A stretch of 33,456 nt of DNA, taken from Treponema sp. GTDB taxonomy: Bacteria; Spirochaetota; Spirochaetia; Treponematales; Breznakiellaceae. Below are positions 25,133 to 33,456 of this stretch, piece after piece. The stretch is taken from the NCBI GenBank assembly GCA_031279555.1, contig JAITIK010000140.1:1-33456 (forward strand), in the 5' to 3' direction. The translations under genes were made by a program, and so were the position numbers. The notes under the pieces were generated by a model that worked only from the letters and a program-made list of their open reading frames with translations, made no database searches and was not told the origin of the DNA. The first letter of the stretch is position 1; each line of letters opens with the position of its first letter.

Positions 25133-25425
25133 TGCGGGCGATGCCGCGCGCAATCATTCGCTTGCCTGAACTTTCCTTTCTAAAAAAATTGCTCGTAAAA
25201 ACAAATGGGAATGAACGCGCAGTGCGATACTTGAACAAGGAAAAATACAATGCCGTTATTGCCAATGGGGAACTAGAAATAACGGACATAAGGGCAATTG
25301 AAAAACCGGAAGAAATATCGAAACTGTTGGCGGAAAAAGGGCTTCCCGCAAAACAAGTGTATTTGTTTACGGAAGATTTAGAGCATTATTTTTTAAGAGT
25401 AGTAGGAGGTGGCGGCAATGAATAG
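25132..25425 (+). pseudogene. C-terminal remnant of an ABC transporter ATP-binding subunit
   Basis: A 97-codon frame starts within the stop of the TPR lipoprotein gene (TAATG). From about residue 22 it reads like the last third of a drug- or lantibiotic-type ABC ATPase: NGELEITDI, EKPEEISKLLAEKGL, then YLFTEDLEHYFLRVVGG. Walker A, Walker B and the signature motif are all absent, so it cannot bind ATP. The first 20 residues look unrelated. The frame ends 4 codons into a permease fragment, with the overlap typical of an ATPase-permease pair. Confidence 0.6.
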
Positions 25426-25513
25426 TCAAATATGCGCGTTAAGATCGGAATTTATTAAAAACAAACATTCGAAAATACTGTTAATAAAATGGACTTGTTT
25501 AATAACCGTCTAA
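25418..25513 (+). pseudogene. N-terminal remnant of an ABC transporter permease
   Basis: An ATG at 25418, behind AGGAGGT, gives MNSQICALRSEFIKNKHSK then a short hydrophobic start and a TAA after 31 codons. The pattern LRSEFIKxKHS is typical of the N-terminus of ABC-2 type permeases encoded next to such ATPases. The membrane segments are missing. Confidence 0.5.
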
Positions 25514-25946
25514 AGTCGCCTGTCATAGTTTATGAGGCCGCGAATCAAAGCCATTCTTAGTGAATGTCGGTTACGGATGCTGGAGGTCACCCGTGGATTT
25601 CCTATCAGGACTCTTCCCGCGTTGATTCCCAAAACGGTTTAAAGATGGCGTTCTATGACCCAAACAGAACGAATCCAGTTGATAGCGGCGCTTACAAGGA
25701 CGAAAACAACGTAGACATTACGGGTAGGTAGTCGCTGACGGTAGCCGCTAACTATGCGGTTACAGTCTCTCGCTCCAGTATCGAAAACCGTCCGTCCGGT
25801 GTAAAGGCTACGACGCCCGGCTGGGATGCCGCCATCGGCTATGCATCAGACGACTATTTCCGCATCGTGTAGTACATAAAGCAGCCATAGTGGAACTGCG
25901 CCGGATATGCGGTTGATTAGAGAATCTCTAACGCATAGGTAAAGGA
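25501..25946 (+). pseudogene. Decayed fragment of a large secreted or repeat protein
   Basis: One frame (codons from 25501) stays protein-like: GGHPWISYQDSSR, LKMAFYDPNR, SLTVAANYAVTVSRSS, GWDAAIGYASDDYFRIV. The stretch around HPWISYQD...LKMAFYD resembles BNR/sialidase-like repeats found in big surface proteins. It is broken by TAG at 25558, TGA at 25561, and TAG at 25729, 25870, 25888, 25918 and 25936. Neither gene end is present. It begins right where the permease fragment ends, so the two were probably joined by deletion. Confidence 0.5.
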
Positions 25947-26759
25947 ATGCAAGAAAAGACTCAGAGGAAACGGCAGCCATTGCAACACCAACCCAGACGG
26001 ACGCTTGTCTGGATTGCGGTTGCTGCGGCCGTCATAGCCGGAGGCGTTGCGCTTGCCTATGGCCTCGCGGCGGCTCCAGTTCCGGCGCTCTATGTTAAGA
26101 AGGGAAGCGAACAGTTGTGGCGGCGTATTATCGGAACGCAAAACCAATGGCAGATTGTGGCCTATAAAGCCGCGGCGTATGAAGCGGAACTTGAGAAAAA
26201 CGATCCGCACGGCATTGCGGCTTCAAAGTGTCGCATGATGGACCCGCGCCGGAACAGGAAACCGGAGGGATTCGTGTATATCCTGTTTGTCCACGCGGGG
26301 ATGTACCGGGGAGCCATAGTGTTGTCGGTGAATCCGTGGATGGTGTTCAGGAAAACCGCGACTCCGGCGTTCATCCGCGAGCGAGTCAAGGAAAAGGGCG
26401 GCGCAGATGGCTTGCTCTTGTTGGCCGGCGCGGCGAACAAAACCGTCCATGCGTGGGCATCTCAGTTGTCCTAGGAAGAGCGTGGCGTTTTTTTTTAGGA
26501 ACGGTTAGATGCGGCGCGTGAGCGGCTTTTCTCCGATTACTCTTTTCAGCCGGGCGTCCGCGCCTATACATGGAGCGATGTGTGGGACATGGGTTTTGAT
26601 GACAAACCTGCGTGGCTCTACGCGCCGCTCGCAATGACGCTGAAACAGCCAGCGTACCGGACGCCGGCGTTTGCGGCGGATCGGGTTCCTGAGCGGCGTT
26701 CATGGCATACCTTCGGCATAGAGGCGGACATACTCTGGGCTATCTCGCTTGCAAAATAA
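25947..26759 (+). pseudogene. Membrane-anchored protein gene broken by two amber codons
   Basis: An ATG at 25947 opens a frame with a basic N-terminus (QEKTQRKRQPLQHQPRR) and one transmembrane segment (residues about 18-42). A soluble domain follows up to TAG at 26472. Eight codons on, a second TAG occurs at 26496. The same frame then continues with normal coding character (ERLDAARERLFSDYSFQPG, AYTWSDVWDMGFDDKPAWLY) to a TAA at 26757, 271 codons in all. I do not recognise the family. No indel is present, so the inactivation is recent. The alternative is two short proteins. The next gene starts 25 nt later. Confidence 0.6.
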
Positions 26760-26784
26760 AAAACACGCGAAAAAGACTGAAAAA

Positions 26785-27054
26785 ATGGCGGCTTTTTTGA
26801 AAGCTCCGGCCACTCAAATCGCAATCGCGGACGCCCTGCGTTGGGTTCCTGCGAGCCGTGATGGAAAACCGTACAATAATCTTGCGCGGCAGGCTCAACT
26901 GGCGTGGTTTGGCGCTTCTTTCGTGTGGCAACGCGCATCTTCTGAAACCGCCCTACAAGCGCAGACCCTAACGGCGAATGAACGCTTGCGCCTTCGCGCC
27001 GCCGGCTATGCCTACTGGACTTTTTGGTTCCGTGCGAATAGAATAGAACCATGA
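26785..27054 (+). CDS. Small protein of unknown function coupled to the nicotinamidase gene
   Basis: This 89-residue frame starts at an ATG at 26785. A TTG at 26749 is an alternative overlapping the previous gene. It is rich in Ala, Arg and aromatic residues (ALRWVPASRDGKPYNNLARQ, YAYWTFWFRANRIEP), with no signal peptide or recognised motif. Its stop overlaps the nicotinamidase start by 4 nt (ATGA), which supports it as a real gene in the same operon. It might instead be the tail of a larger broken region, since no SD precedes either start. Confidence 0.45.
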   Translation: MAAFLKAPATQIAIADALRWVPASRDGKPYNNLARQAQLAWFGASFVWQRASSETALQAQTLTANERLRLRAAGYAYWTFWFRANRIEP

Positions 27055-27734
27055 TTATAGATTATCAGTCGGCGGCATTGATTATTGTTGACGTACAAAA
27101 CGATTTTTGCCCCGCATATATGTCGGGCGAGAAGAGCCACCCCGAAGGCTCTCTTGCGGTGGCAGGCGGCGGCGAAGTGTGCGCTCCTCTCAATGCGGTG
27201 GCGAAACAGTTTGCCAGGCGCAATGGAAAAGTGATAGCGACGCAGGATTGGCATCCCAAGAAGCACGCCTCGTTCGCTTCGACGCACCCGGGCAAAAAGG
27301 CGGGAGACATTATAGATGTGGGTTCGGTGCAATCTCAAATTTTGTGGCCCGATCATTGTATTCAAGGTTCGCGCGGGGCGCGTTTCCACGACGACCTCAA
27401 CCTTGATCTGGCAAATCTTATCATCCGCAAGGGATCGAACCCCCTTTTGGATTCGTATTCGGCTTTTTTTGAGAATGACCGGCAGACTGCGACCGGTCTT
27501 GACGGCTACTTGAAGGCGTTTTCGATTTCTACGGTTTTTCTGGGCGGTCTGGCGACCGACTACTGCGTGTTTTACACCGCCATGGATGCGGTGCGCCTGC
27601 ATTACAAGACCTATGTCTTTACGGACGCGGTACGCGGCGTGGATTATCCGAAAGGCTCTGTTGAACAGGTTCTCAGCGCCATGTCAGTCACGGGTGTCGG
27701 CATGATAAAAACGTCCGATATTTTGCAAAACTAA
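27051..27734 (+). CDS. pncA: Nicotinamidase (nicotinamide to nicotinate)
   Basis: This 227-residue isochorismatase-fold enzyme deamidates nicotinamide in NAD salvage. The catalytic triad is visible as Asp14 (VDVQNDF), Lys127 (IIRKGSN) and Cys172 (GLATDYCV). The metal-binding residues are Asp66, His68 and His72 (QDWHPKKHASF). The length is typical. The start codon overlaps the preceding small ORF. The nicotinate phosphoribosyltransferase gene follows 10 nt downstream, so the two successive steps of the Preiss-Handler entry route are co-expressed. Confidence 0.95.
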   Translation: MIIDYQSAALIIVDVQNDFCPAYMSGEKSHPEGSLAVAGGGEVCAPLNAVAKQFARRNGKVIATQDWHPKKHASFASTHPGKKAGDIIDVGSVQSQILWPDHCIQGSRGARFHDDLNLDLANLIIRKGSNPLLDSYSAFFENDRQTATGLDGYLKAFSISTVFLGGLATDYCVFYTAMDAVRLHYKTYVFTDAVRGVDYPKGSVEQVLSAMSVTGVGMIKTSDILQN

Positions 27735-27744
27735 GAGAAACGCT

Positions 27745-29178
27745 ATGGAACACACTTCAGCGCTGTTTACGGATTTCTATTCTCTTACAATGGCGTATGG
27801 CTACTGGAAAAATCAGATGACATCCCGTTCGGTTTTTGAGATGTTTTTTAGGAAACAACCCTTTTCCGGCGGCTTTTCCATCTTTGCGGGGCTTGAAACG
27901 TTGCTTGAGCGGCTTAAAGCGTTTGCCTTTTCTCCAGATGATATTCTCTATTTGAAGGACTTGCGCCTTTTTGGCGACGGTTTCCTTGATTACCTCAAAG
28001 ATTTCCGTTTCAAGGGATCGCTCTGGGCTATGGACGAAGGTACGGTTGTTTTTCCTCAGGAACCGCTTGTCAGGATCGAAGGGGATTTGATCGAGTGCCA
28101 GCTTATCGAAGGCATGGCGCTCAACGCGATCAACTTTCAGTCCCTTATCGCCACAAAAACGGCGCGTGTCTGGCTCGCGTCGGGCAAGGGGGCGGTTATG
28201 GAGTTTGGCTTGCGCCGCGCCCAAGGACCGGACGGGGCTATGAGCGCTTCCCGCGCCGCGTTTATCGGCGGGGCGTGCGGCACAAGCAATACGCTTGCGG
28301 GCAAGGAGTACGCCATTCCCACGCTGGGAACGATGGCGCACGCATGGATCATGGCGCATGAGAGTGAAGAAGCCGCTTTCGAGGCGTACGCTGATCTGTA
28401 TCCCGATAAAACCATTTTCCTTATCGACACGTATGACACCTTGAAAAGCGGCGCTCCCAACGCGATTAAAGTTGGCAGGAAACTCGCAGAAAAAGGCAAG
28501 AATTTCGGCGTACGGCTTGATTCGGGCGATATTCACTACCTCTCCGTTGAAGTCCGAAAGATGCTTGATGCGGCCGGCTTGACCGGCGCGACTATAACCG
28601 TATCCAACGATCTTGACGAGATCATTATTCAAGCGCTTAAAGACGCGGGCGCTCCGGTCAACACATGGGGCGTAGGCACGCGCATGGTGACGGGCGGCGA
28701 AGAAGCGGCCTTTACCGGCGTATACAAACTTGCCGCCCGCGATGACGGGAAAGGCGGCTTTATTCCAGTCATGAAGTTTTCGGATAATCCTGATAAAACC
28801 ACTACGCCGGGCGTTAAACAGGTATGGCGCATTACAGACGTAAACGGCATGACCGTCGCGGATGCGCTTGGGCTTGACGGAGAGGATTTAATCGAAAAGG
28901 GCAACCGTTGCGTTTTGTGGCATACTGCGGCGGATTACCGGCATTTCTCCCATACTATAGACGGGGGCGTGGAACCGCTTCTAAAACTCCGCCTCGACAA
29001 AGGCGTTCACATTGTTGAAAATCCGCGTCTGATTGATATACGCCGCCGCGTTCAAAGCGGCCTTGACAGTTTTGATCCAAGTTATAAGCGTTTCTTAAAC
29101 CCCCATATTTACAAGGTTTCCATTACGGAGAAATTGCGCGATCTGAAACTGGAACTTATTCAGCAGTATTTGGGATGA
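27745..29178 (+). CDS. pncB: Nicotinate phosphoribosyltransferase
   Basis: This 477-residue enzyme converts nicotinate and PRPP to nicotinate mononucleotide. Family features include the N-terminal LFTDFYSLTMAYGYW, the FEMFFRKQP stretch, MEFGLRRAQGPDGA, GTSNTLAGKEYAIPTLGTMAHAW around the active-site His, VRLDSGDI, and SNDLDE for the phosphate site. Length and order fit the long bacterial form. It follows pncA by 10 nt and uses nicotinate from it, giving the cell a way to rebuild NAD from nicotinamide. It is convergent with the hybrid kinase gene 33 bp downstream. Confidence 0.95.
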   Translation: MEHTSALFTDFYSLTMAYGYWKNQMTSRSVFEMFFRKQPFSGGFSIFAGLETLLERLKAFAFSPDDILYLKDLRLFGDGFLDYLKDFRFKGSLWAMDEGTVVFPQEPLVRIEGDLIECQLIEGMALNAINFQSLIATKTARVWLASGKGAVMEFGLRRAQGPDGAMSASRAAFIGGACGTSNTLAGKEYAIPTLGTMAHAWIMAHESEEAAFEAYADLYPDKTIFLIDTYDTLKSGAPNAIKVGRKLAEKGKNFGVRLDSGDIHYLSVEVRKMLDAAGLTGATITVSNDLDEIIIQALKDAGAPVNTWGVGTRMVTGGEEAAFTGVYKLAARDDGKGGFIPVMKFSDNPDKTTTPGVKQVWRITDVNGMTVADALGLDGEDLIEKGNRCVLWHTAADYRHFSHTIDGGVEPLLKLRLDKGVHIVENPRLIDIRRRVQSGLDSFDPSYKRFLNPHIYKVSITEKLRDLKLELIQQYLG

Positions 29179-29211
29179 TTGTGTCCGTCACAGACAGACA
29201 CGACGCATGCT

Positions 29212-32200
29212 TTAGCGGCACAAATACCGCGCCAATGTCGCCATCAACTCGGCGACGTCAATGGGTTTCGCCAGATGTCCGTTCATTCCCGCGGCAAGGC
29301 ATGCGTTAATATCCTCATTGAATGCGTTGGCCGTCATAGCGATGATGGGAATCTTCGCCGCGCTGTCCGTGCCTAAAGAGCGAATCTGTTGGGTCGCCCC
29401 GATCCCGTCAAGTTCCGGCATTTGCATGTCCATCAGGATTAAATCGTACTGCTCGCCTTTTTCCTTGAATTTATCAACCGCCTTGTTTCCATTATTGACG
29501 AATTCAAGAGAAGCTTGGGTTTCTTCAAGGATGCTGCCCAAGATTTCCTGATTGATTTCAATATCTTCAGCGACAAGCAGCCGTTTGCCTTCAAGTTTCC
29601 CCGTGAGATCCACATTGCGAGGCGTTTTTTGTTCGATGATGCCGGTGTGATTCAAAAGGTTTACGATAGTATTGTACACCGTTGACGGCAACGCCGGCTT
29701 TGGCAGGAAATGGCCGATAGTGATTGCGGGGCTGATGTTTTTTTCGATATCCAGCCAATCCGCAACCGACATGATCACGAGAGCGATATTTTTATCAATA
29801 CACCGTATTTCATGTAGCACGTTCGCTCCATTTTCGTTGGGAAGTTGCCAATCGACAAACGCGATATTGTATGCGTCTCCGTTCTCATAACTCTTTTTAG
29901 CCAGTTCGACGCCCTTTGCGCCGGAAAGAGCGGTGTCGCACGGTATTGAGAATGTTGAGAGTATATGAGCGAAGTATTCAAGCGCATCTTGGCTGTCGTC
30001 AACAACCAGAGCTTTAATGCCAAAGGGATTCAGAACGATTTCCTGAAGCGAGTTATTGCCGTAGGGAAGCGTCAACTCAAAAATAAAAGTCGTTCCTTTT
30101 CCAAGCTCGCTTTCAATCCAAATATCCCCATCCATGAGTTGTAGAATTCTTTTGCAGAGGACTAAACCGAGTCCTGTACCGCCGAATTTACGAGTGATGC
30201 TGCTGTCCGCCTGTTCAAAAGAATGGAAGAGTTTCGCCTGCTGTTCGGGTGATATGCCGATCCCATTGTCAGCCACCTCGACATGGAGCTTTACATGCGT
30301 CCCGCCCGTCTCGACCGTTTCTCCCGTATCACCGATTGGCGTATGGATGATCCTGATTGTGATGGTTCCATCTTCGGGCGTGAATTTATTCGCATTTGAC
30401 AACAAGTTAAGCAGAACCTGAGAGAAACGCAGTTCGTCGCCCACAATGGCGCGTGTAAACAGCGAATCAAAGTCAACGATCAGTTTTTGGCGTTTTTCTT
30501 CAAATTTGATGCGCATGACAGTTATCGTATTCTGGATCATTTTTTCAAAGTCAAATTCCTTTGCGACAATCTCAAGTTTGTTCGCTTCAATTTTTGACAT
30601 ATCGAGAATATCATTGATAAGTCCCAGAAGCTGTTTGGAAGCCATGTCAATCCTGTCAAGACAGTACTGCAAGCGTTTCGTGTCGGTCGCTTTTTTTGCT
30701 ATGGTGGTCATCCCGATAATGGCGTTCATGGGCGTGCGGATTTCGTGGCTCATGCGGGAAAGGAAGTCGGTTTTTGCTCTTGACGCGGAAATAGCCTCCT
30801 CCCTGCTTTTCATAAGGTTGAGCGTTGTATCGTTCTTCAAAATAGCGGCGACAAGAAGAATTGCCGCGGAATGAAGGATGCTTATTTCCTGTTGGGGAAA
30901 AATGCGCCCGGTCTTGCAATCGTCAAAGCTGAAAAAACCCCAGAATTCATTTTTGAAGTAAATGGGGATTCCCAGCGTAGATTTTGCGCCGCGCTTTTCA
31001 AACCGCGCGCGCTCCTTCTCGCTCGGATAATTTTCTGTACTCTGATTTACGTACTTGTTTTCTTTTGCCACGGCGTACCATGTCGGCGCATCCCGTAAAT
31101 AATCCACTCTAGCGCAAGATTGACGGTCTATGTAAGGAGGAACGCCTTCAAACCATTCAAAAATAGCGTCGGCGCACAATCTGTCGTTTTCATTAACACA
31201 ATTCTTCCATATAAGGATGCGGTTCGCCTCAACGCCTCGCCCGATGTTTTGCAGGAATTCCCACACCACATTGTCAAAATGAGCGGTGTCGGTCATCACG
31301 ATACGGGACGCTTCCGCATTGATGATCCGCAAAAGCTTGTCCTGATGAAGCAATTCCCGTTTTGTTTCTTTGACAAGGGTTAAATCAAGTCCGAAACAAA
31401 CCAGCACAAATGACCCTTTATACGGTATTTTTTTGAAAATGACGCGAAAAGAATGTGGTTTGCCGTGTACAATCACTTCGGTCTCGAAATCAAGGCTGCC
31501 AGTCTGAACAACGGAGACGAGCCGCTCCGCAAGCGGTATTGAAAGCCGTCCGTCAGCCTGACGCTCCGGTATGCAATTGGCGATGATTGCTGATCCGTTT
31601 TTTATTATATCATCTTTGAAGGAATAGCCGAAAAATTTTACTGCCGCGGGGTTGCAGTCAATAAGCTGAAATTTATCGTTAAAAACCAGGCTTATTTCGG
31701 GATTGGTGTCAAGGAGAAGTTGGTTGAATCCCTGGCTTTCCTGCAACGATCGCATCGCTGTGTCAATATCTGTCTTGAGGTGTTCGTTGTAATGCTCTTT
31801 TTGAATGAGGGTTGCATGGAGTTGTTCCTCGATTCGTTTGAGTTTGTTAATGTCAATACTGGCGCCGAGCGCGCGGATCGGTATGCCTTTCTCTCCCCAC
31901 TCAACGATTTGAATGACAACCTGACTCCAGAAGTAGACGTTTGGGTTGGTTGCGGCATAAAATCTGATTTCTTCGTTAAAACAGTCGGTCTCACCAGTCA
32001 ATAAAGAGGAGAATGCGCGCTGTATCCGTTCTCTATCCTCATGGTGTACGGCGTTAAGCCACACCTGTAGTTTCTGTACGTTGTCTTTAGAGACTGCGGC
32101 GTTTAACCCGCTGTTCCTGCGTCCTTTGAACAAGATCATGCCTTTGGCAATATCCAATTCCCAATATGAAAAACCCGCTATTTTTGAGATGAAATCTATC

Positions 32201-32661
32201 TGATCTTTCTGCTCTTTGATCTGCTCCTCATCGGATTTAAGATGAGTTATGTCTTCAATCATACCAAGGACCCGCGACGGATTCCCCTGAGCATCCCGTT
32301 CCACAATAAAAGCTTGGTCATGTACCCAGATAAAACTGCCGTTCTTGTGGAGGATGCGGTACTGCGTCTTGTACGAAGCGGCTGCGCCGGCGAGATACTC
32401 ATCCATCAACTGGTTTATCCTGTCAAAATCTTCAGGCATCACGAGGTTTTCCCATACTTCGTTTTTGCGGAAGAATTCGCCTTCATCATATCCAAGTATT
32501 CTTTCGTATTGTTTGCTGTAGGAACCTGTTTTATCGGGGAGGCGCATTTCCCAAATGCCTATGTTCGCATTATCAATGATAAAATCACGCGTATCTGAAG
32601 AATAGGTAGTGTTATTGAAAAAAGAATCCGGTAAATGTGGAGAGGCTTCTATATTTATCAT
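29212..32661 (-). CDS. Hybrid sensor histidine kinase with PAS, GAF and two receiver domains
   Basis: The product has 1149 residues from an ATG at 32661. An upstream TTG at 32700 is the alternative. Order: PAS (about 28-140), PAS (155-280), PAS (310-430), GAF (445-610), HisKA with SHEIRTPMNAIIGM and His639, HATPase with NLLSNANKFT, DNGIGI and GTGLGL all intact, receiver 1 (885-1005, Asp937 in FVDWQLPNENG), and receiver 2 (1027-1147, Asp1078 in LMDMQMPELDG, Lys1132). No membrane segment is seen, so it should sense a cytoplasmic or diffusible signal. No Hpt domain or DNA-binding partner is in the window. Signal and target are unknown. No SD precedes the ATG, and a TATAAT lies almost against it. 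Confidence 0.92.
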   Translation of the reverse strand: MINIEASPHLPDSFFNNTTYSSDTRDFIIDNANIGIWEMRLPDKTGSYSKQYERILGYDEGEFFRKNEVWENLVMPEDFDRINQLMDEYLAGAAASYKTQYRILHKNGSFIWVHDQAFIVERDAQGNPSRVLGMIEDITHLKSDEEQIKEQKDQIDFISKIAGFSYWELDIAKGMILFKGRRNSGLNAAVSKDNVQKLQVWLNAVHHEDRERIQRAFSSLLTGETDCFNEEIRFYAATNPNVYFWSQVVIQIVEWGEKGIPIRALGASIDINKLKRIEEQLHATLIQKEHYNEHLKTDIDTAMRSLQESQGFNQLLLDTNPEISLVFNDKFQLIDCNPAAVKFFGYSFKDDIIKNGSAIIANCIPERQADGRLSIPLAERLVSVVQTGSLDFETEVIVHGKPHSFRVIFKKIPYKGSFVLVCFGLDLTLVKETKRELLHQDKLLRIINAEASRIVMTDTAHFDNVVWEFLQNIGRGVEANRILIWKNCVNENDRLCADAIFEWFEGVPPYIDRQSCARVDYLRDAPTWYAVAKENKYVNQSTENYPSEKERARFEKRGAKSTLGIPIYFKNEFWGFFSFDDCKTGRIFPQQEISILHSAAILLVAAILKNDTTLNLMKSREEAISASRAKTDFLSRMSHEIRTPMNAIIGMTTIAKKATDTKRLQYCLDRIDMASKQLLGLINDILDMSKIEANKLEIVAKEFDFEKMIQNTITVMRIKFEEKRQKLIVDFDSLFTRAIVGDELRFSQVLLNLLSNANKFTPEDGTITIRIIHTPIGDTGETVETGGTHVKLHVEVADNGIGISPEQQAKLFHSFEQADSSITRKFGGTGLGLVLCKRILQLMDGDIWIESELGKGTTFIFELTLPYGNNSLQEIVLNPFGIKALVVDDSQDALEYFAHILSTFSIPCDTALSGAKGVELAKKSYENGDAYNIAFVDWQLPNENGANVLHEIRCIDKNIALVIMSVADWLDIEKNISPAITIGHFLPKPALPSTVYNTIVNLLNHTGIIEQKTPRNVDLTGKLEGKRLLVAEDIEINQEILGSILEETQASLEFVNNGNKAVDKFKEKGEQYDLILMDMQMPELDGIGATQQIRSLGTDSAAKIPIIAMTANAFNEDINACLAAGMNGHLAKPIDVAELMATLARYLCR

Positions 32662-32801
32662 AATTATACCAATAATAAAATGATTGTATATAAAAGTCAA
32701 GTTGCAAGTTGTGCGGGCTGCGGTTTGCGGATTGCAAAAACAGCGGAGTATTGGCAGGAAATCTTTAGACTTGCGGCTTGATTGTCGATAAAAGAAGTAG
32801 T

Positions 32802-33456
32802 ATGAAATTAGTTTTCAAGTTAGTCGCCATTGCGCTCTTTTTTCTCCTCGCTATCGGGATGCTTATTGGCGCTTCTATATGGGAAGGAACCGCAGCGGTT
32901 GCGCCTGACGGCGTTTTGCCTCATACCGGTTATTACGCGGCCACCAACGCTTTTCCGAGAGATACTGTAGTGATTGTCGCTAATCTTGAGAATGGCAAAA
33001 CCATCCAGGTTGCTGTTGCTGCGGCGTTAGATAATTCCAGCGTATTGATACTCCTCTCCAGAGAAGCCGCCGATGCTATAGCCCTGTCTGCGAATTACCC
33101 GGGCAGAGTGCGTTTAATGGAAGCCATTGATCCAGTAACGATGCTTCCTCCCATGGAAAACAAAATTTCAAATGGGGATCCAGACTACGATCCAATGGCT
33201 CGAATCAGTTCAGCATCGCCAAATTCCCCCGCGCCGGCTCTTGCGGATGAGGGAGGCGTTCCGGCGGAAGAGGTCGTTGCCGAAGACGATGCGCCGTCTC
33301 CGCTTCCGGAAGAGGGCGATGCGCTTGTTTTTGTGGAAGCGGGAGGCGTTCCGGCGGAAGAGGGTGCTACCGAAGACGATGCGCCGCCTCCGCTTCCGGA
33401 AGGGGGCGATGCGCCCGTTCTTGCGGAAGCGGGAGGCGTTCCGGCGGATGCCGAAG
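32802..33456 (+). CDS. RlpA-like double-psi beta-barrel protein with acidic repeats (partial)
   Basis: The ATG at 32802 opens a frame that runs out of the window after 218 codons. The N-terminus is a signal peptide or anchor (MKLVFKLVAIALFFLLAIGM). Residues about 40-105 resemble a double-psi barrel: HTGYYAATNAFPRDTVVIV, then ANLENGKTIQVAV, as in RlpA-type septal transglycosylase proteins that act on denuded glycans. After residue 145 the sequence becomes low-complexity and acidic, with a 30-residue unit (GGVPAEE... EDDAP.PLPE) repeated to the edge. Whether the missing C-terminus holds a SPOR domain is unknown. Catalytic activity is uncertain. Confidence 0.7.
   Translation, partial: MKLVFKLVAIALFFLLAIGMLIGASIWEGTAAVAPDGVLPHTGYYAATNAFPRDTVVIVANLENGKTIQVAVAAALDNSSVLILLSREAADAIALSANYPGRVRLMEAIDPVTMLPPMENKISNGDPDYDPMARISSASPNSPAPALADEGGVPAEEVVAEDDAPSPLPEEGDALVFVEAGGVPAEEGATEDDAPPPLPEGGDAPVLAEAGGVPADAE
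33252..33456 (+). repeat. 90-bp in-frame tandem repeat
   Basis: GGAGGCGTTCCGGCGG recurs at 33252, 33342 and 33432, a period of 90 bp (30 codons), with high identity between units. The array continues past the window end. In-frame units allow length variation without frameshift. Confidence 0.85.

Noticed and set aside
25501-26759. Reassignment of TAG to an amino acid
   Set aside because: TAG ends several sound genes here (lepA, the response regulator, the membrane histidine kinase, the transglycosylase), and the TAG-rich frames also have missing gene ends and one TGA. Decay is the simpler reading.
32662-32680. TATAAT next to the hybrid-kinase ATG as a leaderless promoter
   Set aside because: The -10 ends only two bases before the ATG, so transcription would start inside the gene, and no -35 lies at a usable distance.
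1-33456. tRNA genes, CRISPR arrays, complete insertion sequences or prophage
   Set aside because: Reading by eye showed no tRNA T-loop motifs in a cloverleaf context, no regularly spaced short repeats, and no intact transposase or phage genes. A dedicated scan could still find a weak tRNA.

Overview
The window reads as chromosome of a Treponema-like spirochaete. The evidence is the dnaG - rpoD - C4 zinc-ribbon protein - rnpB block, PEGA and TPR cell-envelope proteins with relaxed lipoboxes, large PAS/GAF hybrid kinases, and mixed, moderately high GC with local AT-rich islands. Placement near the termite-gut treponemes is an inference from style only. Many broken genes (lipoprotein, ABC transporter, transposase, large secreted protein) sit between intact housekeeping genes, which suggests an eroding or host-associated genome.

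Layout. 1-1100 (-): start of a PTS EIIA-HPr fusion behind a tiny exported protein. 1100-1480: a short leader ORF running into a 16-base C tract. 1781-3583 (+): lepA. 3613-6329 (-): a PEGA membrane protein and prfB, the latter with the classical +1 frameshift site. 6652-9271 (-): a response regulator, gene debris and a membrane histidine kinase with a damaged ATP lid. 9650-10432 (-): radical-SAM NrdG2-type activase. 10.4-12.9 kb: accessory stretch with an IS630 relic, a second leader/poly-C unit under a perfect sigma-70 promoter, a lipoprotein, a dead lipoprotein paralogue and a cluster of palindromes. 13029-17985 (+): dnaG, rpoD, zinc-ribbon coiled-coil protein and RNase P RNA. 18297-18979 (-): an AT-rich methyltransferase split from its own start by a 15-base C tract. 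19395-22772 (-): exported protein, LysM lytic transglycosylase and TPR lipoprotein. 22839-25132 (+): membrane protein and TPR lipoprotein. 25.1-26.8 kb: dense pseudogenes. 26785-29178 (+): small ORF, nicotinamidase and nicotinate phosphoribosyltransferase (NAD salvage). 29212-32661 (-): hybrid sensor kinase. 32802-end (+): RlpA-like protein with 90-bp repeats, cut by the window edge.

The most interesting signal is a set of three units (1260-1412 minus, 11062-11285 plus, 18902-19057 minus). Each has a sigma-70-like promoter with a 17-nt spacer and an ATG followed by 17-18 codons. A homopolymeric C tract then begins at nucleotide 53-55 of the ORF, and a stop follows soon after. In each unit one change of tract length opens a much longer frame. 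At the methyltransferase this joins the 18-codon leader exactly to the enzyme, which makes it a strong candidate for a slipped-strand ON/OFF gene caught in the OFF state.

Other points of note are three genes predicted to be leaderless (lepA, prfB and the membrane protein at 22839), operator-like dyads at the PTS promoter, mirror-image extended -10 promoters at 22.8 kb, and a dispersed palindrome family built on TTTCCCAAAAC.
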